Translations under genes and position numbers: made by a program
Notes under the pieces: model-generated
Database searches by the model: none
What the model was told of the DNA's origin: nothing
The model's input: the letters and a program-made list of their open reading frames with translations, nothing else
Part shown: positions 22,829-33,516 of the stretch, in pieces
How the letters are laid out: each line of letters begins with the position of its first letter
Position numbering within the stretch: the stretch's first letter is position 1
NCBI GenBank assembly: GCA_028641055.1
Contig: CM054061.1
Location: forward strand, 33,971,877 to 34,035,876
Length of the DNA stretch: 64,000 bases
DNA from: Alopecurus myosuroides
Taxonomy: Eukaryota; Streptophyta; Magnoliopsida; Poales; Poaceae
Direction of reading: 5' to 3'

Positions 22829-23810
22829 CACTAGTGGAAAACAGGGCTTTTGCTCACCCGCGACCACCTCTTTCGCCCCGGCTCGGCCACCACCCGATCC
22901 AAAAGACTGCAGAGTGGGGCCGGGGCGAGCAGGGCGCGTGGTGTTGGGCTTATTTTCCCCGATTGGAGCCACCAACCGGGGCTAAAGGCCCTCGACGAGC
23001 AGGGCCCGTGCAGGCGCGTGGTGTGGGGGGCCTTTTTGCCCCGGTTGGAGCCACCAACCGGGGCAAATGACACCCCCACTATATATAAACCCTGCCAGCC
23101 CTCTCTTCTCCTCATGACACTCACTTTGGAGGACATATTTCTAGTTGTGTGGTGTGTGCTCACTTTTTTTCCCTCCTATGCACAAGATGTGTTTGATGAA
23201 ATGCCCGGGAGAATAAAGCCATCTCAGCTCACAGAAAACAAGCACGATTTAATTTGTCCGAGCCACACTTAAATAGATAAGCTTTATCGTCCTTGTTTCC
23301 TCCTCGATCGAGGTACCAACTTTAACCTTTCATCTGTCGATGTAACACTGGTCATTTCTCTATTCATGGTGTTCTGTAACAGTTTTTAATTAATAATCAT
23401 ATAATGCAGATGAACCGGCAATGGATGTACGCTGACCGATGCTCTGCCGCATTTGGCGTGGGTTATTTTCTCGAGGTGGCCCAGGCGAACAAGCGGAATA
23501 ATTTTATCTGTTGTCCATGTGTTGTATGTCGGAATTAGAAGGAACACTCTTCTCACAGAGTCATCCACTTCTAGTTGTTTCAATCCGGTTTCATGCCCGG
23601 CTATAATTGTTGGACCAAGCACGGAGAAATGGGTAAATGGGTGCCAGCCTGCTCGCGGTGCAGAGCCCACGTGGGGCACGCCTTTTACCCCGGTTGGTAA
23701 CCCAACCGGGTCATAAGCGGGGCCTTTATCCCGGGTTTGAGGAACCCGGTTGGGCAGCCGGGGCATTAGGCCCTTACCAACCGGGGCTAATGCCCTGTTC
23801 TCCACTAGTG
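22829..23810. mobile_element. CACTA3, complete 982-bp non-autonomous CACTA
   Basis: The ends are CACTAGTGGAAAACAGGGC at 22829 and its near-perfect inverted partner ending tgttctccactagtg at 23810. The 3-bp target duplication is tca (22826-22828 and 23811-23813). Subterminal repeats of accaaccgggg in both orientations lie at 22967-23065 and 23685-23790. It has no coding capacity. It splits the zf-RVT region of LINE-C. Confidence 0.95.
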
Positions 23811-23931
23811 TCAATCCTTTTCTGAATCGGCACGAGTTTGTGAACAGCCATCCGCGATCCGCGAGCCAGAGAAAAATACGGCTTCTGTTCGCTGCAAAAT
23901 TCTTCCAAGTGGGTGTTCCAAACGCCACATT
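23811..23931 (-). pseudogene. LINE-C, middle piece between two CACTA insertions
   Basis: The minus strand encodes TPTWKNFAANRSRIFLWLA then TNSCRFRKGL, the segment immediately before the zf-RVT cysteines in plant LINEs. Its right edge meets CACTA2 after codons for Val-Ala-Phe-Gly, and its left edge meets CACTA3 at the tca target site. Confidence 0.85.
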
Positions 23932-24192
23932 AGTCCCGGTCCATAAGCCCCATTTGTCCCGGTTGTGCAACCGGGATGGGGCATCCGGGACAAATACCCC
24001 TCCCCCATTGGTCCCGGTTGTGCCAGGACCCGGGACAAATGGGGCTGACCACGTGGCTCGTTAGCTGGACCCTGGCCAGGGCTATTAGTCCCGGGCCTCA
24101 ATACGACCCGGGATGCATGCCCCTTCTGCCGTGGCAGGGCTTTTGCCCTTTTATCTGCCGCGGCAGAATTTTTATGATTTGTGTTAATTTGG

Positions 24193-24320
24193 TCCCTCCC
24201 CGGACCTCCCGGATCCCATGAGAAGAGAGGTGCCCTGGTGGCCCTTCCCTGGACCTCCCGAATCCCACGAGAAGAGAGGAGCCTCGGTGGACCCTCCCCG
24301 GAGCTTCCGGATCCCACGAA
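24193..24320. repeat. Three tandem units of about 49 bp
   Basis: Units begin near 24194, 24243 and 24291 and share ggatcccatgagaagagagg with variants. They lie between the left subterminal array (23932-24110) and the last exon of the CACTA2 gene. Confidence 0.75.
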
Positions 24321-24426
24321 CGAATAAGTAATACATATATAAATCAGAATAAGGAACACTTATATTACGGAAGCAAAGTATATCGAGCATATTACATGAC
24401 GGATGGAGTGTATTACAAAATCAAAT

Positions 24427-27400
24427 TCAGTACCAACCGGGGCTATAGTACTCTCCATTTACGTTTAGGACCTCTGCATCTAAGAAGCCCGCAATTTCCT
24501 CCTGAATTGCTCGTATGCGGTCCCTTGGTAGAAGACCGTCCCGAAGCCGTTCGATCTAATATAAAGAAGAGTGTTCAATATATATTAATGAAGCTAAGTA
24601 ACTAAAATAGATGGTAATAAGAAGAATTGACGACTAACGTACATGAAGTTGCTTTAAATTTCTGCCCTTGGGACATGTCGTCTGACGAATGAACTCGCAA
24701 ACGTAGTATCCACACAAGTGATTCCCGTCTCCTTGTTGCAAGAACTTTACGAGAACATGATTTCAATCAAAATAATAATAAACCAGACATTATAATGGTA
24801 TCGACACTAGAATCAAGGAGATGCTCGCGGATTTAGATAGTACTTACTTGCACAACATCAAATGTAAGCGTTGATTTCCATTCACCCCTGGCCTTTTTTA
24901 TGAACCTCTTCCAAACGCTACCCGAGAAAAAAAGAATAAAAAGAGTTAGTAATTACTTGATATCCGAAAATGAAACAAAGTAGTCGATATAGTGCCATAT
25001 ATAAATACTGAAATTAATAAAGATTGAAATTACCGCTGGATCATTTCCTGCATGTCAGCCCACATCGCTAGGGGTTTACGTTTTGGGTCCATTACCATTA
25101 CTTTTACTTTGTCAATTTCGAAGATTAGCAGAATATAGTGGAAGCTGCGCGCGCAGAAATCATCAATTATACAGTGAACATCGAGTAAGGAAAACAGAAT
25201 GTTTACAACACAGTAACACTAACTTGAAGTTGTAAGGAAATAGTATTTCCCGTCGGTGTTGGTGAAACAATATTGCCCTCAGAATATTATTTTCTGTATC
25301 CTTGGCAGATATCTAAAGAGTCTTTTCATAAACAATATTTGGATCAATGAACCCAATATCATAGATTCCACCTCTTTTGCATTCGAGAATCTTCATTCTG
25401 CAATTATAATATATGAGTGTACTATATATATATATATGAATATGCAAATGAACGAGGTGAGCTAGAGAAATAAGTACTTACAGACAATAGGCACTAAGGA
25501 CAGCTTTGTCGAGGGCCTGTTGCTGGTATAACTGAAACAATTCGTCAAATTGAATCATAACCAATCCATCTCCATACCCATAGTGCTCGTCCTTAACGCT
25601 GAGACATATCTAGTCCTGAGATTTCTCAGTGGCTTCCATATACCAACTATGCACTCTTCGCATTTTCGTTGGTAGATCCTTTATCTCCTTGGGTTTGACG
25701 AGAGGCTTCCCGTACGTGTATTTGTATGCACATTCAGCTTCGGGGAAGTTTTCTAGTGTTTGCATATACTCAGCAATGGACAAACCCGCATCAGCTGCCT
25801 TGTCTGCGTACAGTGTTATAAACTCCGGATCAATTTGCTCGTCAGCAATATTAGTGCTCGGCCCCACCTGGGTATTGGAAATCACTTTGAGCGGGGACGT
25901 GGATTGTTTTTTCTGCTCTCCGAGCTGGGCAACTGATTTTCCCCTTTTCCCGCTTGCGCTACTACTATTCGTCGACCGCACCATTTCCTGGTGTGACTTC
26001 AGAATAGAGCGGTCATAGTCAGATGACAGACTCAGCTCGGGTTGATGAAGAGTCTTCACCATTTTCCAAGCTCGTTCTATCTCTTCTTCTGTCTCGGGGA
26101 AATCTGCCTTTTGCTTCTTCTTCCGCTTCGATTTCCACGCCTCGTATTCGTCCTTTGCAATTTTCTGGGTTTCCTTGGGAGTATAGTCGTAAGCTAACTT
26201 GGGTACCTCTTTTGGTACCTTCGGGAGGGGTGACCGTTGACGTTTCGGTGATATTTTACGTTTCGGCAGAAACTTAGTGGGCGGAGAAGGCTGACGCGGC
26301 GGCGTAGACGACCGCGCTGGAGACGTGCATGGCGTAGGCGACCGCGCCGGAGACGGCATGCATAGCGAAGACGACCGCGCTGGAGACATTTGCGCTGGAG
26401 AAAGGCGAGGATTCGATGGCTTTGACGTCTGATTTGGGAGCATAATGCATTCCTTTAGCCATAGAACGGTCAAGTTCTTGGCTTCTCCGAGTTCAGTCAA
26501 CTCTTCGTCTTCACCTTCAGGAAAATCAAGCTTTACCCGCTCGAATCCGTTGAAAACTTCATCGACCCCAACAACAGCGTAGCCCCGTGGAACCGGAAGA
26601 CTATGGTGAGTTGGTTCGTTGCCAATTGCTAAGACATAGCCGGCCGCCGCCTTGATGGTTATATTGACGACCTTCACGTGGAGCTCACAGGTTGTCATGT
26701 CTGTGATCTCATCCACCGGGTGAATCATCGGCGGTGCATCATCACCCGGTAGCTGCGTGGACGCAACGCTTCTTTTGCGATGAGAATGTCCAGCGTCGGT
26801 AGCCTCGACTTCAACTTCTACCATGTGTACTGATGCGCCGGTAGACACTATCTGCTGGCTAAGTGTGTTAATTTGGTCCTGCTGCTTCTTTGCTACATCC
26901 TGTGTCAGCTTTACTATTTCTTCAAGTTGACGCCTCTAGTTTGCCTGATTCTCTCCTTCAGCTGCCTCCGCGTTCTTTTTACGTTGACGGCTTCTATCGG
27001 GGTATAACGTTTTGGTGGATTCGAACCCAACACTCCACGGAGGAGTGCCTTTTGTGCCTCGTGTACGCCCTCTGTGTTCCTTATTCCCGAGGGCGCGTGT
27101 GAGCTCGTCGTTCTCTCTATCTCGCACGAACTTCCCATCTTTAACGTCCTTTACTGCGGTTCTCAGCTTTTCTATGGGTAGAGGACTCTCTTTATGCTTT
27201 AGGTTATATATTGTTTTTCCTTCGGCGTCCAACGTGCCCCCATGCCCGTAGAACCATGACCTTGTCCGCTCGACCCACAAGAACGGCTCGGGAGTGATCC
27301 CCAGCTGAAGCAGGTTGTTCTCCCATGTCTCCCACTTGTGACTGGAACCCTTGTAGCCACCTTGCCACATAACATGGTGATATACCTTTTTGGCGGCATT

Positions 27401-28264
27401 TTTCTCATTTGTTTTTGTCTTTTCCTGTTCATTCTCTGCCAGCTTGTACTTCACGAAGTCCGCCCATACGGGTTTTATTTTCTCATACCCTTGAGTGAAA
27501 TCAGGAGTCTTGTTCTTCTTAACATAATCAAGGTTCAATCTTTTCTTCCAGTTTTTGAATTGCTCGGCCATCTTTTTCAGGGTCCACGCCTTGACCTTTT
27601 CCCGTATCTCATGTTTCATTTTAGTAACATCGGCCTCATTCACAGCCGCTTCATTCTCGTCCACCTCCGGCAAGGGTAAGTTGAAATTAGCCAAAATCTT
27701 TGAGAAAAGATGATCTTTGGCTATTTTGCTGACATATGAAATTCCTTGTTTCCGCTGATCTTTTGGCTTATTCCACTCATTAACAGTGATCGGGATGTGA
27801 TCTCTAACTAGCACTCCGCATTGCTTCGCAAATTTTTGGGCAACATCAGCGGGAAGCTCGGGTGCGCCGTCTGCTGCGATCGTGTCGATCATGTATCTTT
27901 CTGTATCTTTCAACTTCTTTGTTGCGCCTCGTTTAGTCTTTTTCCCGGTTGATATGCTTGAACCGGATGGCTAAAAATATAAAGACTCTTAATACATGTA
28001 TATAGACAACGGATGCTTCATTAATTAACATATCTATATATGCACCTCGGAGCCGGTGTTTGTAATTTGTATGGTTCCACCGGAGCCGTCGGCTGCTCCC
28101 ATATCAGAGTCGTCGGCTTCTCCCTCATCGGAGTCGTCTCCCTGGGTGAGCTCCGGATCTCTCTCACCGGAGTTGTTCATCCACTGCCTCACATCGGTCT
28201 CTATGTCGGGCCCGCGGATTAAACCTTCCATCATATTTTTGGCATCTTCGTCTCTTGGCTCCAT
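24427..28264 (-). pseudogene. CACTA2 DUF8039/Ulp1-like gene, seven exons with three in-frame TAG stops
   Basis: Exons on the minus strand: 28264-28046, 27970-25482, 25397-25224, 25144-25034, 24917-24848, 24744-24643, 24555-24427. All introns are GT-AG and phases match. Exon 2 starts basic and charged, then has a DUF8039 region (TTCELHVKVVNITIKAAAG to LTVLWLKECIML), a Ser-Pro-Arg repeat region and a Lys-rich stretch. Exons 3-6 form an Ulp1-like (C48) cysteine protease: His in FHYILLIFEID, Asp in VMVMDP, Cys in HLCGYYVCEFIR. TAG codons interrupt at about 26936 and 25610 (exon 2) and at 25315-25313 (exon 3). Ulp1-type enzymes cleave SUMO; in CACTA elements their role is unclear. Apart from the three stops the frame and splice sites are intact, so loss of function is probably recent. 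Confidence 0.8.
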
Positions 28265-28639
28265 ACTATACAAAAAGAGTAACTATATATTTCAGATCCA
28301 TTTCATTAAAATTGCTTATACATAATAATTAACTAATGATCAATTATTTTCATCAAAATTGCTTATAGATAATACACAAAAAGAGCAACATATTCATGAA
28401 ATATTTAAACGTACGATAACATTTCTAGCATTCTTAAATTTATAACACTAACTTAATTAAATTTTCTAACATTCATAACATTTGTAACATTCTTAAATTT
28501 CCTATATCAATTCTAAACAAATCTAAAATTCCTAAGTCTAATCTAAAATTTCTAACATTCATAACTAATAATTCTAACATTTGTAACACTAATAAATAAC
28601 TAGTAAAAAAAAAGGAAAAACAAAAAAAGCCCCGGGTTA

Positions 28640-28935
28640 GGGCGAGATGGAGGCAGGCCTTACTTCCTCTCGGGGCAGCGGGGCGCGCGGGGCCGAAGGC
28701 GGCGCGACGGGTTCGAGGGAAGGTACGCGCAGGCCGGCGGCGGCTCGACGGGGGAGCGAGGGCGTCTCTCGCGGGCCGGCGGCGGCGCGCTCAGGACTGA
28801 GGACGGCGCGACGGGAGCAAGGACGGGCCGGCGGCGGCGCGCGAGACAGAGCGCGGCGCGACGGGAGCGAGGGGCGGCGCCGCAGAGGAGGACGGCGTCG
28901 GGGGCGAGGGGCGGCGCGGGGGGGCGAAAAAATTG
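28640..28935. other. Very GC-rich segment upstream of the CACTA2 gene
   Basis: A cgg/gcg-rich run, probably a 5' leader of the minus-strand gene. Open frames here on both strands are composed of Arg, Ala, Gly and Pro, as expected from base composition. Between it and the first coding exon, 28280-28620 is AT-rich with repeated ttctaacattcataac motifs and would be an intron. Confidence 0.6.
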
Positions 28936-29002
28936 GGCAGCCTCGCGGCGTCGATTTCGTCCCTACGCGCCGTCTGGAATTGAGGGGGGTGACGTGTATA
29001 TA

Positions 29003-29100
29003 TCCACTGCCATCCGTCCCGGTTGGTGGCAACAACCGGGACGAAAGCCCCTTTAGTCCTGGTTGGACGCACGGGCCGGGACCAGAAGTACTTTTGGGCC
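29003..29100. repeat. CACTA-type subterminal repeats
   Basis: Motifs tcccggttggtggcaacaac, aaccgggacgaaag and agtcctggttgg lie close together, next to the GC-rich leader. They could be the original right subterminal region of the gene-bearing CACTA, with 29100-31795 added later. 29140-29600 is AT-rich; on the minus strand a frame ends in SDEFPDDDDEK just before a poly-A signal region (about 29430-29400), possibly the tail of another captured gene. Confidence 0.55.
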
Positions 29101-29639
29101 GGGCGCGCCAAATGGTTTAGCGCCAAAATTTGAATATCTTGAATATGCACATGAATAACTTCTATATACTTTCGAATTTGAAAAAAAATTTAACATGAAA
29201 ATTGCTTGAATTTGCATAACTAATTCAAATCCGTATTCTGTTTACCTAAATAATTATTCTAACTATTCAAACTATTAACTATTTCACTATTTGCACTTAA
29301 TTTAAATATAAATATCTTATATTGTTTTAAAATTAGTAACAATTACATTAAACAGAAAACAGACGCGCTAGCGCGCCGTAGTGTCGCCGGAATACAAATT
29401 CTTTTATTAAAAAGAGAAAACAGACGAACACTACTTCTCGTCGTCGTCGTCGGGGAACTCGTCGCTTCCCAGACGGTGTGACAGTCGTTGAAGTTCATCA
29501 GCGACCGCGGGCGGTTGAGGCGCCAGGCCGCCGCGTCCCAACTCCCGTGTCACGCACCACCCTAAAACAACCAAGCAAATAGTTGCACATTACTACCCGA
29601 GCTCAAAGTGAACACTGACCCAAGCATGCATGGATGAAT

Positions 29640-29946
29640 GTGTTAAAGGGGTGTAGAACAAAACAATCCGTATCACCATCATACAGCCCTACCGTGGCTA
29701 GTCGGTGCAATATGCATACCAAATGCACGGCAGGACGTATGCATGATGGCGAATCCGGATGTTTTGTATTTGCTCTACGAACTGAATATATGATGTATCA
29801 AACCTTAAAGGGGGATGCAGAACAAAACAATCGGTATCGCCATCATACAGCCCCAACGTGGCTACTGGGTGCAATATGCATACCAAATGCACGGCAGGAC
29901 GTATGATGGCGAATCCGGATGTTTTGTATTTGCTCGATGAACTGAC
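29640..29946. repeat. 164-bp tandem duplication
   Basis: Copies start near 29640 and 29804 and share gaacaaaacaatc, ggtgcaatatgcataccaaa and ggcgaatccggatgttttg. They differ by about a dozen positions and small indels. No coding potential is seen. Confidence 0.85.
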
Positions 29947-30023
29947 CGGTGTATGAAGGTGGGTTATATATAGGGTCCTCTGGCTCACAAAGTGTTGTGC
30001 TAGGGTTTTGATCCAACGGTTAA

Positions 30024-30155
30024 GAAATCACCTCATCCAACGGCTCACAACAGCTCGAAAGAAACACACCGTAGCCCTGATCGAACGGCTCACAACAGCT
30101 CAAAAGAAACACACCCCGGATCCAACGACTCACAAGCGCTTGAAAGAAACACACG
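30024..30155. repeat. Three short tandem units (about 42-45 bp)
   Basis: atccaacggctcacaacagc followed by gaaagaaacacac occurs at about 30034, 30079 and 30120 with drift. It precedes CACTA-type repeats ttagtcccggttggt at 30200 and 30271. Confidence 0.8.
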
Positions 30156-30187
30156 ATCCGTGTGATTCTATCTGATTGGTCCAAACG

Positions 30188-30307
30188 AAACTCTAACCCA
30201 TTTAGTCCCGGTTGGTGTCCCCAACCGGGACTAAAGGGATGATCCGTTTCCCAATGAAACCCGTACCATTTAGTCCCGGTTGGTAAAACAGGCCAGGACT
30301 AAAGGGA
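30188..30307. repeat. CACTA subterminal inverted motifs upstream of the 30383 ORF
   Basis: Two units of tttagtcccggttgg paired with (cc)aaccgggactaaaggg or ggccaggactaaaggg form short inverted repeats. The second pair ends 75 bp before the start codon of the next ORF, with TATA-like tatatatatgta in between. Confidence 0.75.
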
Positions 30308-30382
30308 TATATGTTTTCTTCTATATATATGTATGCATTGCCACACCATTGGCATAAACACATAAAAACTCACCACTCTCTC

Positions 30383-30925
30383 ATGGCTTCTACCGTACCC
30401 ACTCTAACATTCATCCAGGCGGAGGCACTTTCCGCCTCGAACTACCCCTGCCCGTGCGGCTACAACGTTCCCGCCGGTTGGATGCTGAGCGCCGGAGGAG
30501 TGCCGGTCCCTCCTCTTCCTCAAGGTGTGGCGCGTCGGGCGGCCATCACGAACCACTACTACCACGAGCTCACGCCGGAGCAGCGGAGGAATCCCAGTTG
30601 GCATCCCGATAACCAACATACTTGGGATGCCTTCTTCATCAATCGGCGTGAGAGGACGCTCACCAGGTATGAGGAGGACGGTCTGCCTCCTGGTAACTTT
30701 CACGAGCTCGGTCGTCGGCTATGGTGGAACGGCCGGACTCTACAGAGCGTCATGGACTACATCAGGGCCGGCGATATCCCCCGCCTGCGCTACCCTCACG
30801 CCCAGTCCTGGAATCGTGATCCTCCGAGGGAGTGCAGAGCACCGTCAGACGATAGTGACGATGACGGCGGCGACTACGACGACTACGAGTCGGAGTACTA
30901 TAGGCCTAGGCAGGAGTATGACTAG
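30383..30925 (+). CDS. TE-borne protein of the LSAGGVPVPP family (unknown function), intact
   Basis: A 180-residue single-exon ORF. Features in order: ASNYPCPCGYNVP (about 23-35), LSAGGVPVPPLP (about 40-51), a region with WDAFFINRRERTLTRYEEDG, then GRRLWWNGRTLQSVMDYI, IPRLRYP, and an acidic Asp/Tyr-rich tail. The same order of motifs occurs in 33722-34818 and 40861-41940, so these are one family. The start is preceded by a TATA-like box (about 30325) and a plausible leader. It sits inside CACTA2. I do not recognise a Pfam domain; conserved aromatic and Arg positions suggest a folded domain. It may help its transposon or be a captured host gene; neither can be shown here. Confidence 0.65.
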   Translation: MASTVPTLTFIQAEALSASNYPCPCGYNVPAGWMLSAGGVPVPPLPQGVARRAAITNHYYHELTPEQRRNPSWHPDNQHTWDAFFINRRERTLTRYEEDGLPPGNFHELGRRLWWNGRTLQSVMDYIRAGDIPRLRYPHAQSWNRDPPRECRAPSDDSDDDGGDYDDYESEYYRPRQEYD

Positions 30926-31527
30926 TAGATCGATGCACTCTTGCCATTATGTACTGCCTTGTTTATTTAGATCTATGCTCTCCGTTCAGATTTAGATCCA
31001 ATCTTGCCATTATGTGTATTGTGCCTTGTTTATCTATCGAAATGCATGTCCCCCTCCTAATGTGAATGCATACTTTGCGGCGTCGATGCCTCACCTCATG
31101 TGGCCGCCGGCATGTGCGAGTCGCAGAGCGGCAATAGGAAGATGGACTGGCGCTTCGTTTCTGAAATGTGTGGGCGGTCGACCTTCAAAAAGAGGAGGGT
31201 AGAGAGTGGTTGGACATTAACGCAGCCGCCTAATGTGAATGCTGCTTTTGGTTGGGAGTTGTGCAACGGAGACGAATATCGTGGCCGGACATTAAGCGCA
31301 GCTTCTTCTACCACCAGCAGAGGTCTTCTACTTAGGTTTAGCTTGTATTTGTGATTTTGGAGAGAAAATATCTTCTAGCACTATGAAATTTGAATCTTTA
31401 CGTCAAATCAATTTTACGGTTTTGGAACAATTTAATTTGGAAAAAACTTAATATAACATAAATATAAATCAAACTTACTAATATTTTAACATCACATAAT
31501 AAATAGTAGTCAAAATTACAATAACAG

Positions 31528-31794
31528 ATGATTCAGAATGCAAAAAGTGGTTTAAATCACACATCAATAAAAGTGAATAAACTGGGAGACCTCAAATATA
31601 ATTGCCACATGTGCTTAATGAATATAACTCCTTCAACCAATATTACAAATGCGTTTGGAAATTGGTTGAATGGGGTGGATAAAAAGACTAAGGCTAGGAT
31701 ACGCATCGTCGTTTTAGCTATTTGTTGGTCTATTTATAATTGCAGGAACTGTGCTGTTTTTAACAGAAATAAATCTTTGTTGGTCTATTTATAA
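31528..31794 (+). pseudogene. LINE ORF2 C-terminal fragment (plus strand)
   Basis: The last part, FGNWLNGVDKKTKARIRIVV followed by CWSIYNCRNCAVFN, matches the region after the zf-RVT cysteines of plant LINE ORF2 proteins. It has no RT part and is bounded by CACTA2 sequence on the right. A 24-bp segment (tttgttggtctatttataat...) is repeated at 31721-31744 and 31776-31799. 31000-31527 upstream shows no gene. Confidence 0.6.
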
Positions 31795-31799
31795 TTGCA

Positions 31800-32048
31800 T
31801 TGGTCCCGGTTTGGAGAATGAACCGGGACCAATGCCCATGCGCGTGCCACGTGGCCTGTGGCTAGGCATTGGTCCTGGGTCGTGCCACAAACCGGGACCA
31901 ATGCGAACCGGGACAGATGCCCCCAGGTGGTTTCTGCTGCCTCGGGCAACCGAACCGGGGCCAATGCATAGCATTTGTCCTGGATTTTTGTGCAACCGGG
32001 ACAGATGCCCCCTGGCCCCCTGGACGAAAGGGGTTGTTTCCACCAGTG
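31800..32048. repeat. CACTA2 right subterminal array and terminus
   Basis: Repeated ggtcccggttt, aaccgggacca and gccacgtggc motifs in both orientations match the type at 23932-24065. The array ends at caccagtg (32041-32048), the terminal inverted repeat. Confidence 0.8.
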
Positions 32049-32850
32049 ATCCTGCAAGTGATCAAACACAGCCAAATATGCAGATCTAGTAGTTAGTTGC
32101 TTATTGTCGAGACGTGAAATCCTAACGTCTACTGCATACGTGATCAGTGACAGAGACGCAAGGAGAGACCGCAACGGTTGAAGCTCTAGGGCGGCTGCAT
32201 GAGAAAGTCTAGGTTGAAGGTCAATAACCAAAGATGTAGACGAGAAAACACGGGCAACGGTTGCATGCTGCCTGGTAATGTGCGAGAAAAGCGCGGGAAA
32301 ACGATTGGCGAGCGTAGAGTTTTCGAACCAGTGGTCATGCCAAAAAGAAGTTGTAGTGCCCGAGCCTACAGTTACCAAAGTGGAAGCCCTAAAAAGATGA
32401 AGAGAAGTCGTGATGTCTTTCCAAACTACCGTATCAAGGCGACAGACGTCACCAAGGTCTCTGTGCGAAGACCAACTGTAATGGTCGCGAAACCAAGAAA
32501 CCCAAGGGAGGGCAGATGCGGAGTGAATTTTCGAAAGAAATTTGAAAGGAAGGGCTGAGTTCTGGGTTTTTTAGCCCCGAAATCCAAGACCCCCTTTGGA
32601 GATAGGAGCGCGGACCTCATCCCAGGCCACCTTGCATTGGCCGACATTGACATGGTCGTCCCCTGCCCAGAAAACTCGACAAATTCTATCAATCTCCTAA
32701 AAGGTGCCGGCAGGGACAAGGATAGCCGAGAGAAGGTGGGAGGTCTTGGACCCGATGGAAGCTTTCACAATGATCGCACAGCTGCTAATAGGAAGCATTT
32801 TCCCAACATTTGAAGGCAATTTCGTTGATGAGGAAAACATTGTGGGGGAA
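32049..32850 (-). pseudogene. LINE-C, ORF2 segment downstream of RT (first piece)
   Basis: Minus-strand frames contain GSGTTTSFWHDHWF, LANRFPALFSH and TTRSAYLAVFDHLQ, the usual path between RT and zf-RVT in plant LINEs. The upstream frame 32719-32426 carries FSGQGTTMSMSANARW, a drifted version of the segment just after RT. Frameshifts separate these pieces. The LINE continues at 23931 after CACTA2 is removed. Confidence 0.8.
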
Positions 32851-33516
32851 GCTCAACAAAATTGAAAGGTATGCATGATTTAAATAAGGCTACATGGTTT
32901 TATGTGATGTAACTAGTTAATCAGCTAGAAATTTAGAACAAATATTTTGTTGCAGTGTTGGTTCTGGACTTCAAGGCCTGTTGAAACATAGGCGCAAGGT
33001 CCAATTGTTACTGGTCTCGAACTGCCTACAGTCCGTGTATTTTTTGCCCAAAATGGCCTTTTTAGGAAACTAATACCGAATCTGGCCTCTCCTCAAAACT
33101 ATTTTCAGATCTGGCCCCTCGGGTCGGCGTCAATCCCGATGGAGCCAAAGTCGTGCAGGTCGGCGTCATGGCTTCTTGTCGCCAAACATCTCAAATGGGC
33201 CAAAATAAATCCTACGTGTCATTGGTCGGCGCCAGTCTCATTGGCGCCGAAGCAGGTTTTCTAAATTAATGCTTCATTTATTTGGTCCACGTCTAGTCTC
33301 CTCCTAAAAATGCTCTTAGCCTCTTAATCTCCCCAATTTTCATGGTGTTAGTTATGGGTTAATCAATACTCCGTTTAACTTGGAGCATGCATGCGCAGCT
33401 GATTGGATCTTTCCTACTTAATAGCCGTATCAAATTAAGTCAAACCAAGCTGCATGCTGTTAGCTATGGGTTTTTTCACGAGCGTCCAGGTCTATGTCTA
33501 TATGATACATTAAAAC

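Larger units (their letters stand above)
23932..32048 (-). mobile_element. CACTA2, about 8.1 kb, inserted in LINE-C
   Basis: The right terminus reads cactggtggaaac in reverse complement (32048), a CACTA tip with one change (CACTG). The left tip is eroded; the element starts near agtcccggtcc at about 23932. Target site atc (32049-32051) matches att (23929-23931) with one mismatch, and removing the element rejoins the LINE reading frame (Gln-Asp then Val-Ala-Phe). Both ends carry ggtcccggtt/aaccgggacc repeats. It contains a seven-exon minus gene, a plus-strand ORF and nested repeats; further insertions between 28980 and 31795 are possible. Confidence 0.75.

Noticed and set aside
28647..29120. 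Frames of 120-157 codons in the GC-rich CACTA2 leader
   Set aside because: Arg/Ala/Gly-rich products on opposite strands from a cgg-rich run; no motif and no splice context.
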